A stretch of 64,000 nt of DNA from Xanthostigma xanthostigma (lineage: Eukaryota; Arthropoda; Insecta; Raphidioptera; Raphidiidae), in assembly GCA_963575645.1 (NCBI GenBank), contig OY754465.1, forward strand, positions 6,076,001 to 6,140,000, in the 5' to 3' direction. The stretch's first letter is position 1, and every line of letters begins with the position of its first letter. Shown here piece by piece: positions 31,001-44,570 of this stretch. The position numbers and the translations under genes were made by a program. The notes below the pieces were generated by a model that made no database searches, was not told where the DNA came from, and saw nothing but the letters and a program-made list of their open reading frames with translations.

Positions 31001-34000
31001 GGTAATAAAACGAAAGTGCGCAGTTCATGTACGTCCGTTCGAAACCTATGCTTACTTAAACCATTCATTCCATTGCTGTAATACGGTGGAGCCAAAGGCT
31101 CCACTACTGTTGTCGCTGCCGTGCGGGGCACAGTCCCGCGAGGCAAGACTGTAATACGGTGAAGCTAAAGATTTGCGAATTTGGTTGTGAAGGCGTTTGA
31201 AGGTCTAGAAAGTCTAGACAAAACAAATTCAACGGCATTATTGTTAGAACGTGAGTTAGACGGAACTTATTTCATTGATTTAATAAAAAAGCAATTCGTA
31301 GGCTCATTGACCTAGTTTAATATTGTGCTATAACATGTTCTTAATAAGTACTATGTCCAATACACAGTATTGCATAGCAAGGGCGTAGATCATTAAAAAA
31401 TATTTTGTTATAAATTTTAACCTTTGTGAGTTGTTAGGCTGAATGTCTGTAGACTCATTAATATCATTATATATCATATATCTATTAATTAACTACAGTG
31501 TAACCTCTTTATAACGTCCTTCGTTATAACGAAAAACTCCCTATAACGTAGAAATTTTTACAATTTGGTTGGTTTACCTTAAAACCCATACATTAATACC
31601 CTCTTTATAGCGCAACAGCCACTCTTTATTACGAAGAAATATGTTCATATTTTGGCGTCAGCAAATATTTACAGACGTAAAGAAGACGATTCTGAACCAT
31701 CACCAACTATTCAACAAGCACTTGATGCCGACAAACTTATCGAAAAATTCCTATTGTTTATAATGAAGATGATCTCAAGACATGCATAAGATACTTAATA
31801 AAATACAAACAAATAAAATACAAAACAAATATTGGCACAGCAAAAAATGTCAGGCAAAGTTAACAGACTATATATGTTATATAACGAAAAAAAATGCCCG
31901 GTCCCTTGAGATTCGTTATAAAGAGGTTACACTGTATAAGAATCATTGCCTATCTACTCAATGTGCGGTGAGTGAACGCAACAAAGCGTATCGAAAATAT
32001 ATCTGCGTCTCTTTCTTCGATGTAATTCCCTGATTTCTCCGATGGTAGGATTATGGTTGATGCACTTGCATTCAATCTGAATAAAGTATCTCTGTTTCAA
32101 ATACTTTGTCTTTTTCTATGACGTTTACATGGGCGTACACAGATTTTGGCCCAGGAGGGGACAAATTCGAAATTTCTTAAGCCGGGTCCCCCGCGCTTGT
32201 TTTGCCCTCCTGGATACGCCAGTGCTTACGGCGTAAAAAAAGACAGAAGTATATATTTGCACCCTAATAGTTCGATTGCGGTTTTATTTCTATGCTCGGT
32301 ATAGAATAAAAGTATATGTTATATATTAAGCATTATATGGAGGATAAAGCGGCTAATTACAAACCCCCACTCCACTCCAGGATCATAAAAATGGAAAATT
32401 AAATTAAGAATGTTACGAATACCTAACTAAAAATAAAATTTAGAAATAGGTACTTCTTGAAAAAAATTTGTAAAATTAGTTTGGTGATTAATATTATGCT
32501 TGACACCTTCTTTCGTGAGTATTCATGTGTGATATTATTAAAACTTAAAAAATATTTATCATTTTTTTTATTTGCCCTCCCCCTCCCAGAAAAAAATATC
32601 TACGCCCTTGTTGCATAGCTTTTTATATAAACTATAGATAAACGAAAATCAATATGAATATACTGCAGAAAAGCATTATAAAAATAATACAATTCGAAAT
32701 ATTAATCGTATAATCGAGATAATAATTAGTTTCTATTAAAACCGTAGCTTTTAAATATATATAGATATTTCAAATAATATTTCGTAATAATCATGAAACG
32801 ATACACTTTTAATTACTGTAATTTGAATAAAATATCAGATGTTGAATTAATAACGACAGCTAAATACATACATACATACATACATAAAATCTTTATTTAG
32901 GAAACAGTACAATGCTGTATAAAATGCGTCATTAAAAACAATATCAATCATTAAAAACAATATAAAATTACTAGTTAAAATAGTCTTGTAGAGTGTAATG
33001 GCATTCGTTTAAAAGATAACTTTTTAATTTAACTTTAAATTTCTTTAGTGGCAGGTTTTTTAAATAATACGGCAGTTTATTAAATATTCTTATTATTGAG
33101 TTGTAGGGTCCAGTATAGACAACATTTAATTTTGTTTGCAGTAAATTAACCGATTGAATTGATTTACTTTTTGTGTTGTATTCATGTTTTCTAGTACTAG
33201 TTTCAAATAGTTCCATATTTTTTTTGTAGAATACTGCACAACTGTAGATATATAAATCAAACAAGGTCATTATTCCATATTTTCTAAAAATTGGTTTGCA
33301 AGAGGTTCTGCTTGTTATTTTAGCTATCGCTCGTAAGCATTTCTTTTGTGCGATGAACAGTTCATTTACCAGTGTAGAGTTTCCCCAAATTATTATACCA
33401 TAGTTCAGACTAGACTGGATAATAGCATAGTATATATTGATAAGATGCGGCACCGATATTATGTTTCTTAATGTGCGAAGTAGATAAACTGAAGTATTTA
33501 GTTTTTTTATTAATTTTAGTATGTGCTGTTTCCATGTCAGATTTTTATCTATTGTTATTCCAAGGAAATTTATATTATCCAATATCTGTAGATCATTCAT
33601 GTGCTCTAATTGTAATTTAGTCGGATTGGTGTTATAACTACCGAATTTAATAGTCTGGGTTTTGTCCATATTAATTTTAAGACCATTATCATCAAACCAA
33701 TTTTGTAAAATACGCAATGAAGAGTTGATTACAGCTTCAATATTAGTGAGGCTGTTAGCTTTATATAATAAGGCCGTATCATCGGCGTACAGAAATATCT
33801 TTTCATTATTATTGCAATATTCCGGAAGATCATTAATGAAAGCAAGAAACAAGAATGGGCCAAGTATAGATCCCTGTGGAACTCCTCTGATAGTTGTCAT
33901 TTCCTTAGAAAAGCATTCAGTATTATTACTCATAATTTTAACTATTTGTTTCCTTTCAGTAAGATACGATTTTATAAGTTGTAGAGGCACACCTCTGATT

Positions 34001-37000
34001 CCGTACGTTTCCATCTTGCAGCATAATAATTCCGTATCAACACAATCGAATGCTTTGGTAAGGTCGAGGCACACAGCCATTGATAGTTCACTCTTGTTCC
34101 ATTGTTCTAAGACAGTATTTACTAAGTTAAATAGTGACATCTCCGTTGACTTATTTTTTTGGAAACCGTATTGTTGTGCAGCTAATATATTATTGTCTGT
34201 GAAGAAATTTAGCAATCTATTGTATATCAATCTTTCTAACACTTTACTAAAATTGCATAGTAATGAGATAGGACGGTAGTTATTAATATCCTTGGCGCTT
34301 CCTTTTTTAAATATCGGTTGTACAATTGCAGTTTTCATTAGGCTAGGAAATATTCCTGTTTGAAAACACTTATTGAAGATGTATGTTAGAGGAGCGCTTA
34401 CGTAATGGGCACAATGTTTGATTATATTGGACGGAATCATATCTGTTCCAGTCGCACTGGTATTATTTAATGTTAAACAGGTATTATATACTTCAGCTTC
34501 AGAGCATGGGTTTAAGAAAATACTGTTAGCGCAATTAGTACCTGCGAAATTATTTATATTTATACTATTAACGCCCAGTTTGTTGGATATGTTGACAAAA
34601 TACGTATTAAAACTCTCTGCAATTTTATTAGGTTCTGTCACACATTGATTGTTGTATATAATACTTTCAATTTTTGTACCACTTTTCTTTGTTTCATTTT
34701 TATTCTCTCTAACTATGTTCCATAGCATTTTGCTACTGTTATTAGAATTTTTTATTAAGTCTTCATAATATTTTATTTTAGTTTGTTTAACTTTATGCTT
34801 TACAGTTTTGTTTATCTGATCATAGTTGTATTTTAGTTGTGCGATTACCTCATTAGTACCATTATTAGTTGTCTTGATTAATTCATATATGCACCTTTTT
34901 TGTTTCGATAGATATTTTACTTCCTCAGTTACCCAAGTTTTATACTTTATATAGATACTAAGCTTTTTAATCACCAACTAATGGTAATATATTTTTATGT
35001 GAGATTGGCATATTCCGGCAGTAATAATATAGTTGTACCTCGTTCGAAAATGAAAGTATTTACGAGCTCGTGACATTATGTTAAAACGAGGGACCAGCGA
35101 GTTTTAACAATCACTCGAGTCATTTATAAGAACAAGATACTATACATTTTTTTACATTTAAAGTTTTTTGGGGTTCCCACAGGATTTTTTCTTTTAAGTT
35201 CTTCCTACTTCTCTATACTTTAGGATAATAAGCCTCTTTACCACCCCCATATCTACGCCCTTGCAAAGGTTCTACTGTATTTAAACAAAAAAAAAGAAGT
35301 GGCGTGTGGGACTCTAATTTTTCTATGCTATAGCGGCAGTCAACGTGTTAAATAAAAAATTGTTGAGCCTAGATCTTTTCCATCGAATACTGAAAGAAGA
35401 CTTACCTATTTATCTAAAACGAGCTTAAAATATCCCAAATAATTTGCCTTTTTTCACTCCGATTGACGTTTTGGCGATGAAAAAAAATTCCAGCCAATTG
35501 GGCGACGGGACCATTCCAACTTCAAAAATGTTGACATTTGATTATTATAATAAAGAAAATAAAATTTCTGATATCGTGTGAGGTGACGCGGGTAATTGCT
35601 AGTATTCAATATGATATTTGCTATTCGTTGCCATGGTTACTTACATAATATGTTCCACGTCATGTAAACATTAATCAAAGCATGCCGAACTTGTTTATTT
35701 CTGAGAGATCCATAAAACAAAAGAGCGGCTGATTTTTTTTATTTTTAAAATATTTCCGAAACTATAAAGTTAAAAAAAAATGTTTGACGAAACTTTCTTG
35801 AAAAAATAAATAAAATAATAAGCCGTTATGAAAAGTATACCACTATTATATAAAAAAACACCTTTATAGCAAATATCTCTTCTGCGCATGCGCCGATTTT
35901 CCCAAAAAACAATAGGGCTCTTCATATTTGCATAGCAAACATCTTCCTAAAATTTGGTTTCGATCCGTTCATCCGTTTAACCTGTATCGTGTTCACAGAC
36001 TAACAGACGCATAGAGCTTTTCCAAAAAAATGTTTTTTGGATTTGGGGGACCTCAAAACGGAAAGATATTGTAAAATTTTTGAAAAGTGATTTTTGACCT
36101 AAACTAGTACCATTCCCCACTTGTGGGTTAGAATGGTAAAAATAGTAGAATGATCGACAGCCATAATCGTAGTACCTACGGGAAAGGTTTTTCCTTTAGA
36201 TTGCACTTTGTACGTAACAGACAACAGTACGAGATTCGATAGAAATGACCAGCGCGTGGTTTGCGATAAATATAACGATATAGTTATTCGCGTGAAGCAT
36301 ACGGAGTAGAAATAACGATGGAACAAAGCAAGGTGACGCGTCTCGTTCTACGAGAAAACGTGACATTGTCTCGCGGCCGGCAAAAAACCTCTCCTGGGGA
36401 ACCTACGTGCTGATTTGAACGTCTCATGTCAGAGAAGGCTCGTCGACTAGCCCCGTTCTGTCATCGACAAATTATATGAGTGGCTTTTAATTATGTAATC
36501 TAAATAGACGCCATATGAAATAATAACGGAACCTGTGTCTGTAATCAGAGATGAGGTTTCTCTGTAATCACCTACTTATACCGATTGTTCAGAGTTAACG
36601 GGTATTGTTCAGTCCAAACGTCGGCCACCTTTTTACCATTCCAACCCACAAGTGGGGAATGGTACTAGTTTAAGTCAAAAATCACTTTTCAAAAATTTTA
36701 CTATATCTTTCTGTTTTGAGGTCCCCCGAATCCAAAAAAACATATTTTTGGAAAAACTCTGTGCGTCTGTTAGTCTGTGAACACGATACAGGTCAAACGG
36801 ATTGAAACCAAATTTTGGGAGGATGTTTGGTATGCAAATATGAAGAGCACTATTGTTTTAGCGGAAAATTGGCGCATACGGAGAAAAGATATATGCTAAA
36901 ACGGTGTTTTTTTATATAATAATGGTATACTTTTCACAACGGCTTATTATTTTATTTATTTTTTCAAGAAAGTTTTGTTAAAAAGTTTTTTTTCTTAACT

Positions 37001-40000
37001 TTATAGATTCGGAAATAATTTGAAAAAAAAAAATTAGCCGCTCTTTTGTTTTATGGATCTGTCAGAAATAAACTAGTTAGGCATGCTTTGATAATTTTTT
37101 ACATGACGAGGAACATATTATGTAGGTAACTATGACAACGAATAGTTAATATCATATTGAATACTAGCCATTACCCGCGTCACCTCACGCGATATCAGAA
37201 ATTTTATTTTCGTTATTATAATCAAATGTCAACATTTTTGCAGTTGGAATTGGTTGCTTTTATTATTATCGATTTTGATAGAGACGTTACCACACGAGTG
37301 TAGCCGAACAAATACTATTCCATTTTGAGTACAAGTTCCGATTTTCATTAAAACCGATGCAGCGTAAGTACTTACATATAGACAGACGAAAAATCAGGAG
37401 ACACGTTTTCCCTGTGTTTTTTGGATTCGGGCGATCTCAAAACGAACAATGTTGTAAAATTTTGAAAAGTTAATTTTAACCTAACCATTCCCTACTTGTG
37501 TAGTTACAGTAAAAAACAGTTGTGTGGTTTTAAGAAACCACGACGCAAGTGAAACTTTTATTGGATTGTAGGCGTTGGATTGTAGACACTTATCCATCAC
37601 GATTAATTATAAACAACAATATTCACATGAATACACGAATAAAAACATGTAAACGCTGTACAGCAGTTGCCCGCATGACAGACTGACTATATGTGTTATA
37701 CATACTACACGGTCAGCTGATGCTAATCATGGGCGCCGCCATATTGGCCTTGGCTGCTCTACCGAGCGCCTACTCCGAACGCCTTTCACTTTACCCCTAC
37801 TCCGCGGCCGCCTGTAATGCGACATGCAACAGACGGCCAGAAAAATTCGGGGCGATAGAATAAAAGTTTCACTTTAAAAAAACAGAATTCCCGTTACTAT
37901 TTTATGTATTAGATTGACGAGTTCCTTATGGCGTTTCCACTCAACAATATCCTATCTACAGACTTTATCATCACGCTCGACGTACGAGAGCGGCACAACA
38001 TTGAAACTCGCAGTCCGCAGAGACCACAAAAATCCAATGACACTATTATACTGAACACTACGTCTGTACCTACACCCTTTACTGTTTTGTAGTGATGTGT
38101 CGCTCCTGAGCGAGTAGTTCATAATGAGGGACTTTCTTCTCGGAACGAAGCGAGTCGCTCTTTTTTTTGTGAGCGCCATTGCTCTGTGCTGAGCTGTTCT
38201 GGTACTGTTGCATTCACACATTTACAGAGCGCACACAACACAGGCCACAGAGACACTAGTGAACTTTGCATAGTCATAGTTATCTTTGCTGAGTCATTTA
38301 ATGTTGAATGACACACTGTAACTTAAACCATTCACATTGACGTCGTTGACAAAGATATAATAATGTGACAATAAACATTGTTATTGTTAAGCTTTTATTA
38401 TACTTTATAGTTTATCCGAAATGCAAATAATATAAGATCAGAATCATATTAAAATGAGCTCAGAGCTGAGTGTGTGTATTGTGCTGTGCATTGTGCAATG
38501 CTACAATGACTCCTGAGCATGTATGATGACAGTTCACACCTCTGCAGTCTGCAGTCTTGTGTAGTGCGTACTGTCTAGTGTCGCTCCTTTGAACGACTCG
38601 CTCTGAGCGATTCTTTTTAGTGAGCGGAGCGCACTGAGCCAGCTCCCAATAAAGAGTCATGTGGAGTGTGGACACATCACTACTGTGTTGCCTCTTCTAT
38701 ACTAATATATAAAGCTGAAGAGTTTGTTTGTTTGTTTGTTTGAACGCGCTAATCTCAGGAACTACTGGTTCAAATTAAGAAAATTTTTTTTGTTGGATAG
38801 CCCATTTATCGAGGAAGGCTATAGGCTATATAATATCACGCTACGACCATTAGGAGCGGAGCATTAATGAAAATGTTGCAAAATGTATCTCAAAAATAAG
38901 CTTGTATTCAGGTAAATATACTCTTATTAGCGTTGTGAGTACACAACGTCGTATATGGCTCAATCGGTAGAGCATGCGACTGTCAATATCAGGGTCGTGG
39001 GTTCGAGCCCCACGTTGGGCGAAAACATTTTTATTTATTTTTTTTTATTTTCCACATTGCTTTCTTCTAAGGCTTACATTTAAATTTATTTTAATTTTAT
39101 TTAATTAATTAAAAAAAAATTATTAGTTTAAAAAAGTATAAATACTGCTTTTTAGCGACAAACGCTTTTAAACGGTAACTCAGATCATCATGAAATTTAG
39201 ACACAACATTCATCTCGGTAAACTAAGATGAATGTGTGTACTCATTTTCCTCTCTTCCCCATTCGTTCTTTTACACTCGGGTGAAACCGGGCAGGACTGC
39301 TAGTCTTGAATAAAAAGAGAACTACTGACTATAAAACGACTCCGAATAGCAGCGTTGCCAGTTTTTTTTTTCCCAAGTCGGGATTTTGGAACTCTGAGTG
39401 AAAACAGCGGGATTCTTTCGTCGAAAGCGGGACATAGTAAAAAACGTATATAATCAGAAGTGTTCAAATACCTACCTATTATCTTTTTATTTGAATAAAA
39501 ATTACGTTTACGTGACATTAGATAGCAAAAATAGCCATAGAAAATGTATAAATATATAATATTTTAAATCAGATTTACCCTATCGTTGAATAGTTGAGTC
39601 TTATTCGTCTTCAGAATAAAAAAAAAATCAAAATCAAAAAAGTTCTATTCATTAGAAAAATATGGCGTTTCAAACAATAGTCTGTGGAGTGAGTGTTACA
39701 AATTGTAACTTACAATAAAAGAATAATTATTTATAAGAATTACTTATTCATGATATTTCTGTGAAGATTTAACTTCTTTTAAAGTTATCCCCGAGTTATC
39801 CCCGAAAAGCGGGACTGAGCCTGTCCCGCGCGGGACATTTAATTTTGATTTAAAAATCGGGACGTCTGGCAACGCTGCCGAATAGTAAACACACAGTAAA
39901 AACATTTTTAAATACATCGAGTAATCACTAAGAAATATTAAGTTATTGGAAAACCACTGTTTGCTGAATCCTGGAAATGAAGAAAACGTAACGAACTGTA

Positions 40001-43000
40001 AAGAAATTTTTCCGAATCATGAAAAACACCGAATGAGTCTGGTGAATATAAAGAGATCAAACTATACTTGGCAACTTTTTTTGTGTTATAAGAAGATCAA
40101 ATTACGTTAACAAATAATCTTATGAGCACTGAAAAGACAAAATAATTTTCTGATAATAACGAATTTGTTCTGTATAAGTTTGGTCTGCCTATGTGTGTTT
40201 TTATAAAACACTAAAAGAACTTTTTTTATCTACTTAGATATTTTTCCAATACTTATTGCGTAACTGTAACTCTTTTTGTCATTGGGAAGTTATTGTAATT
40301 GGTCTGAAAATCGAAATCAAAATTTTTAGCAAATCTTCTAGGGTTCAAAGTTACTACACTGTGTTTAAACTATTTTTGAAAAGATTTCTGTGTGTATGTA
40401 CATATGTACGTACGTATGTATGTACGTGGTCATTTTTTTCTAAGATGAAATCTCTTCGTTTTGGTGCAAAATCAAAGCGTGTTAACGCAATTTTCACAAA
40501 AATAAATTTTATGAAAATCGGCCTAGTCGTTTTTTTTTTTTCTGCATAAAGTGATAAAGTGTATTTTACACGAAATCTCGCGAATAAAAACAATATCGAT
40601 TTCGCTATCGTGGCAATTAACGTCAATATAATCCAGAAGAAATTTTTACAAAATCGGTTATAATACTTTCAAATTAAGATATTAATGTCCCGACTAATCG
40701 CTGGGATCAGCTAGTTTTCAATATCATTCTTATTTTAAATTACATATTCTAACCAAAAAATATCATCAAATTAAATACAAGTATTATTTTAAAAGCGTTA
40801 TCGTCGTTATCGAAATACATTGCCAACACAACAGATTCTCAGCCAATTAATGCACAATAAAAATGCAATTTGCAAATTGAATTCGTCCGGATATACCAAG
40901 TGGGCCAAACTGATCAAAATGAATTGGCATATGACCTATTTTTAAAATTTGGCTGCGTCAATAATTGATTAAATGACATTGTGACGAGTGTCAACTGTTT
41001 ATCTCCGTAGATCACTGTTTTAAGGAACAATTTTTCAATTTATAAACGCGTTGATTATTTTAACGGCTATCAATTTTATGTTTTATTGGTAGGGTCAACT
41101 CTGCCAAATATCCTGCCTTGCATTCGTGTTTATACAAAATGTATGTATTTAAATAATTTGTCTTTTATTTGATCGAATATACAGAGGTAAGGGTTTGGGG
41201 GTAGAGTATATATTACACCACAAGGGCCGAAAGTGTGATATTATTGCCCTGCTCGTCATGCGCAGGGCAAAGTTATCACACCTTCGGCCACTGTATACAC
41301 CACACTGGCCGAAGGTCATAAGCACGCTTATTAAATACATTAATTAATGAGGTTGATGCGTTACAGTCCCAATAAAAAGTAAGTCGAATTCTAAATGGGA
41401 ACTTTTTCATAATAAATTTTTACAAAAGGTTATAAGTCGATGATACCAATTGTATTGTCAAAAAGGCATAAATAAACATTTTTTTTTAATATTAATTAAT
41501 TATTTCAGTATTTTACTTAATGGACTACCTTTTGAATTTTTTGTACAAAGTTAGGTTATAAAAAATAAATTTATGTAAATATCTGTATTTTACAAATTTT
41601 TTGCAGTAAATAATTAAAAAAAGAAATTAGAAGTAATAAAAATTAAAATTAAATCATTAAAAAGTTGAAATTCAGTTAAAATTGTTAAAATTGTCACGAA
41701 TAAAAGTCCATAATCGAAAATTTTAACCTCAAATCTGCTTTAAATGACAGTTTGTTTCGTTGACATTAACACCGTTATTATTTTGCTTTTTTCTTTGAAT
41801 TTGCGTGCGGCAAACAATAATTTCAGTGCGACAAATAAAGTTTCCGCACGCAAATGAAAATAGCTACTTTTCAACCGTAACAGCATGCGTAAAGATACTT
41901 TGTTTCCCACATAAGTAATAAAAAATAAATAAATCAAAACTCGTAATGAAATTGTTTCATTCAAAAACGAAATGTTCAAATACTGTTCAACTGTTTCCAG
42001 TTAATACCTATATAGTTTTTCTCAATAAGGAAAAGAAAACATGATTTGTTATTTGAAATTCTCAATTCAACCGGGTAGATTTTCAATGTTTATGATAGAA
42101 AATATTGGGCATTTATTTATTTATTTATTTTATCTGTCAACAATAGGCTTTTCTGCAAAACTGGTAGGTTATATTTGATGCTATAGTTAAATCATACAAT
42201 TTATATTCAACATAATAGTAATGTTTTGTTATTCTTCATCTCGACCAATAACAATAAGCTAACATTCTGACACTAACAATGTCGTGGAACTTCTCAACAA
42301 ACGACGGTCATACCACCAGCAGTGTGTGCATTGTTGAATATAACTACGACAACAATAATAATGCGTGTGCTATTGTTATAGCCAGCGTACATTCAGCGGC
42401 GACGCCGGTGGGGGCGCTGCTGAGCGGCGTGCTGATGGACCGCTGTGGGCGTCGGTTGGCGCTGCAACTGTCTGTCATTCCAGTCGCAGTCGGCTGGATT
42501 CTCATCGCTACAGCCAACAGTCACGCACTTATTTTGGTCGGAAGGATTATAGCGGGAGTAGCAGTTGGATCGACGGCTGCACCAGCCCAGGTAACTCTAC
42601 TGTTGGATTTTTAAAAGAAGACCGGTCTATGGAATGTAGTCCTATGACCTTATTGCAGAAGAGCGCACATGTATTTTATATTAGCAAAAGGTAATGATCC
42701 TGGAACCGCTTCTATGCAATAAGGGAGTTCAGTCGACCAAACGATTCACAATTGTCGTATCGCGATAATTGTACTATTGCCATAGCTGTACAACTATACA
42801 GCGACACTTGCTAACAGTACAAAAAAATCATACACCAGACAGTACATAGGTGTGCGTTCACGGACTAAGTTGAGGGGTGTTGTCTGAATATCATCAAAAT
42901 GGAAAGTAAAAATGGAAAAACAGAAGTGGCGCTAGGGAGGTCATAGCGAATGTAATTAAAATGTGCGAGTTAGAGGCTCAAAATAATGCCTTAAAATTAA

Positions 43001-44494
43001 AAGCTATACATTGTTTGCATGCCTTGCTATGCGCCGCCTATGAATTCCGATAATTTGGGAACACATCAGCGACTTCTTACCCTTTCCCCACCGGTCTTCT
43101 TTCGCCGATCGCACAGTAATTAAGGATAGTATTTAAATGAGTGACTGTAAATTACAATTTTGGGTGACGAAAATAATCAATTTGGGTTACTGTATTAACT
43201 AAGTGAGCGACTGACTGCGCGTGACGAGAAAATAATAGTTGGGTGACTAAATTAGTAAGTGAGCGACTAAATTACTAAGTTGATAATAGTTAATTGTTTG
43301 AATAGAACTGCGTTTTCTAAAAAAATATGTATTTAATTGACTGTCAATTAAATATACATTTTTTAGAAAACGCAGTTCTATTCAAACAATTAACTATTTA
43401 ATTCGCATACCCCGTTATCGTTCACCCCGGAACTGTTTTTTTAAAAACTCCACATTTGCCCCTTCCCGTTTCACTGCGAGACAATTCGCATACCCCTTTA
43501 TCGTTCACCCCGGAATTACAATTCGCATACCCGTTTATCGTTCACCCCGGAATTATTTTTTTAAAAACTCCACCTTTGCCCCATCGCGTTTCACTGCGAG
43601 ACAATTCGCATACCCCTTTATCAAAAAAAGCGGTGGTTTTCAATCTTCATGAAAATGTGAGTTTTAAGTTGTAGTCTCAAAGTGAAAAAAAGTAAAAGTA
43701 AAATTTAGTCGCTCACTTAGTAATTTAATCGCTCACTTAGTAATTTAGTCACTCAACTATTATTTTAATATCTCAAGTTATTAAAACAGTATCTTATCAT
43801 CAGTCACTAAATTTTTTTTTATTCGACCGTTTTATAATTCCCCTTTAATAAAATGTTAATTATTATGATTTTGCACACGAGGCTGGAAACACTGCTTGGA
43901 CTTCTGCTGGCCGACAGGCTGGAAATGACGGCACTGCGGGCTCGTCTGCCACCTCACGAGATAGATTTTAAAATTAAAAAAAAACTCGGGTCGCAGTGCG
44001 AAACCCTGCCGACAATATAGTGTATTTGCTTTTATAAGCAGTGTGGCTCTATTGTATGAACTTAACTTTGTTTTTGGACAAAATAAAAAAAATTACCCTC
44101 TAATACACCCCTTAAAACAACATTTTTTTACTTAATTTCAATACTACATACCAATTCAACATCTGTACCAAATTATATACACCCTTCAGTGTGTAAATCC
44201 ATATCAGTAAACTTGCGTTTTCATAAAATTTGTAAGTCCGGTCCTGTCGGGCCGATTTTATTTAAATTTTAGCAGCACATTTCAATAATTACTAAAGGGT
44301 TAAATTTCAAATTTGAAGTGATTCTGAAATTTTTTTCCGTATTTTTGGGCCCAAAAACATTTTTCAACCCCTAAATACCCCCCTTAAAATGGCCCGATCG
44401 GGCTCATTTTAAATAGGCTTCTTGCGATGATGGATTCCAACATGTGGACCAAATTTCGTTTAAATCGATTAAGTCTGTCGAGAGTTATCGTGGT

Positions 44495-44570
<76 letters not shown>

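Noticed and set aside
33662..34648. 205- and 76-codon plus-strand ORFs
   Set aside because: Both are antisense shadows of the reverse transcriptase ORF on the minus strand.
38949..39021. A functional tRNA-Lys gene
   Set aside because: The 5' acceptor strand does not pair and the anticodon is not a Lys anticodon. Its position in every copy of the Helitron shows that it is element sequence.
40711..40715. Possible Helitron 3' end (CTAGT)
   Set aside because: No matching 5' terminus or terminal hairpin could be found, so the tetranucleotide alone is not evidence.
42365..42694. 109-codon ORF in a second frame
   Set aside because: Out-of-frame reading of exon B of the transporter continuing into the intron.
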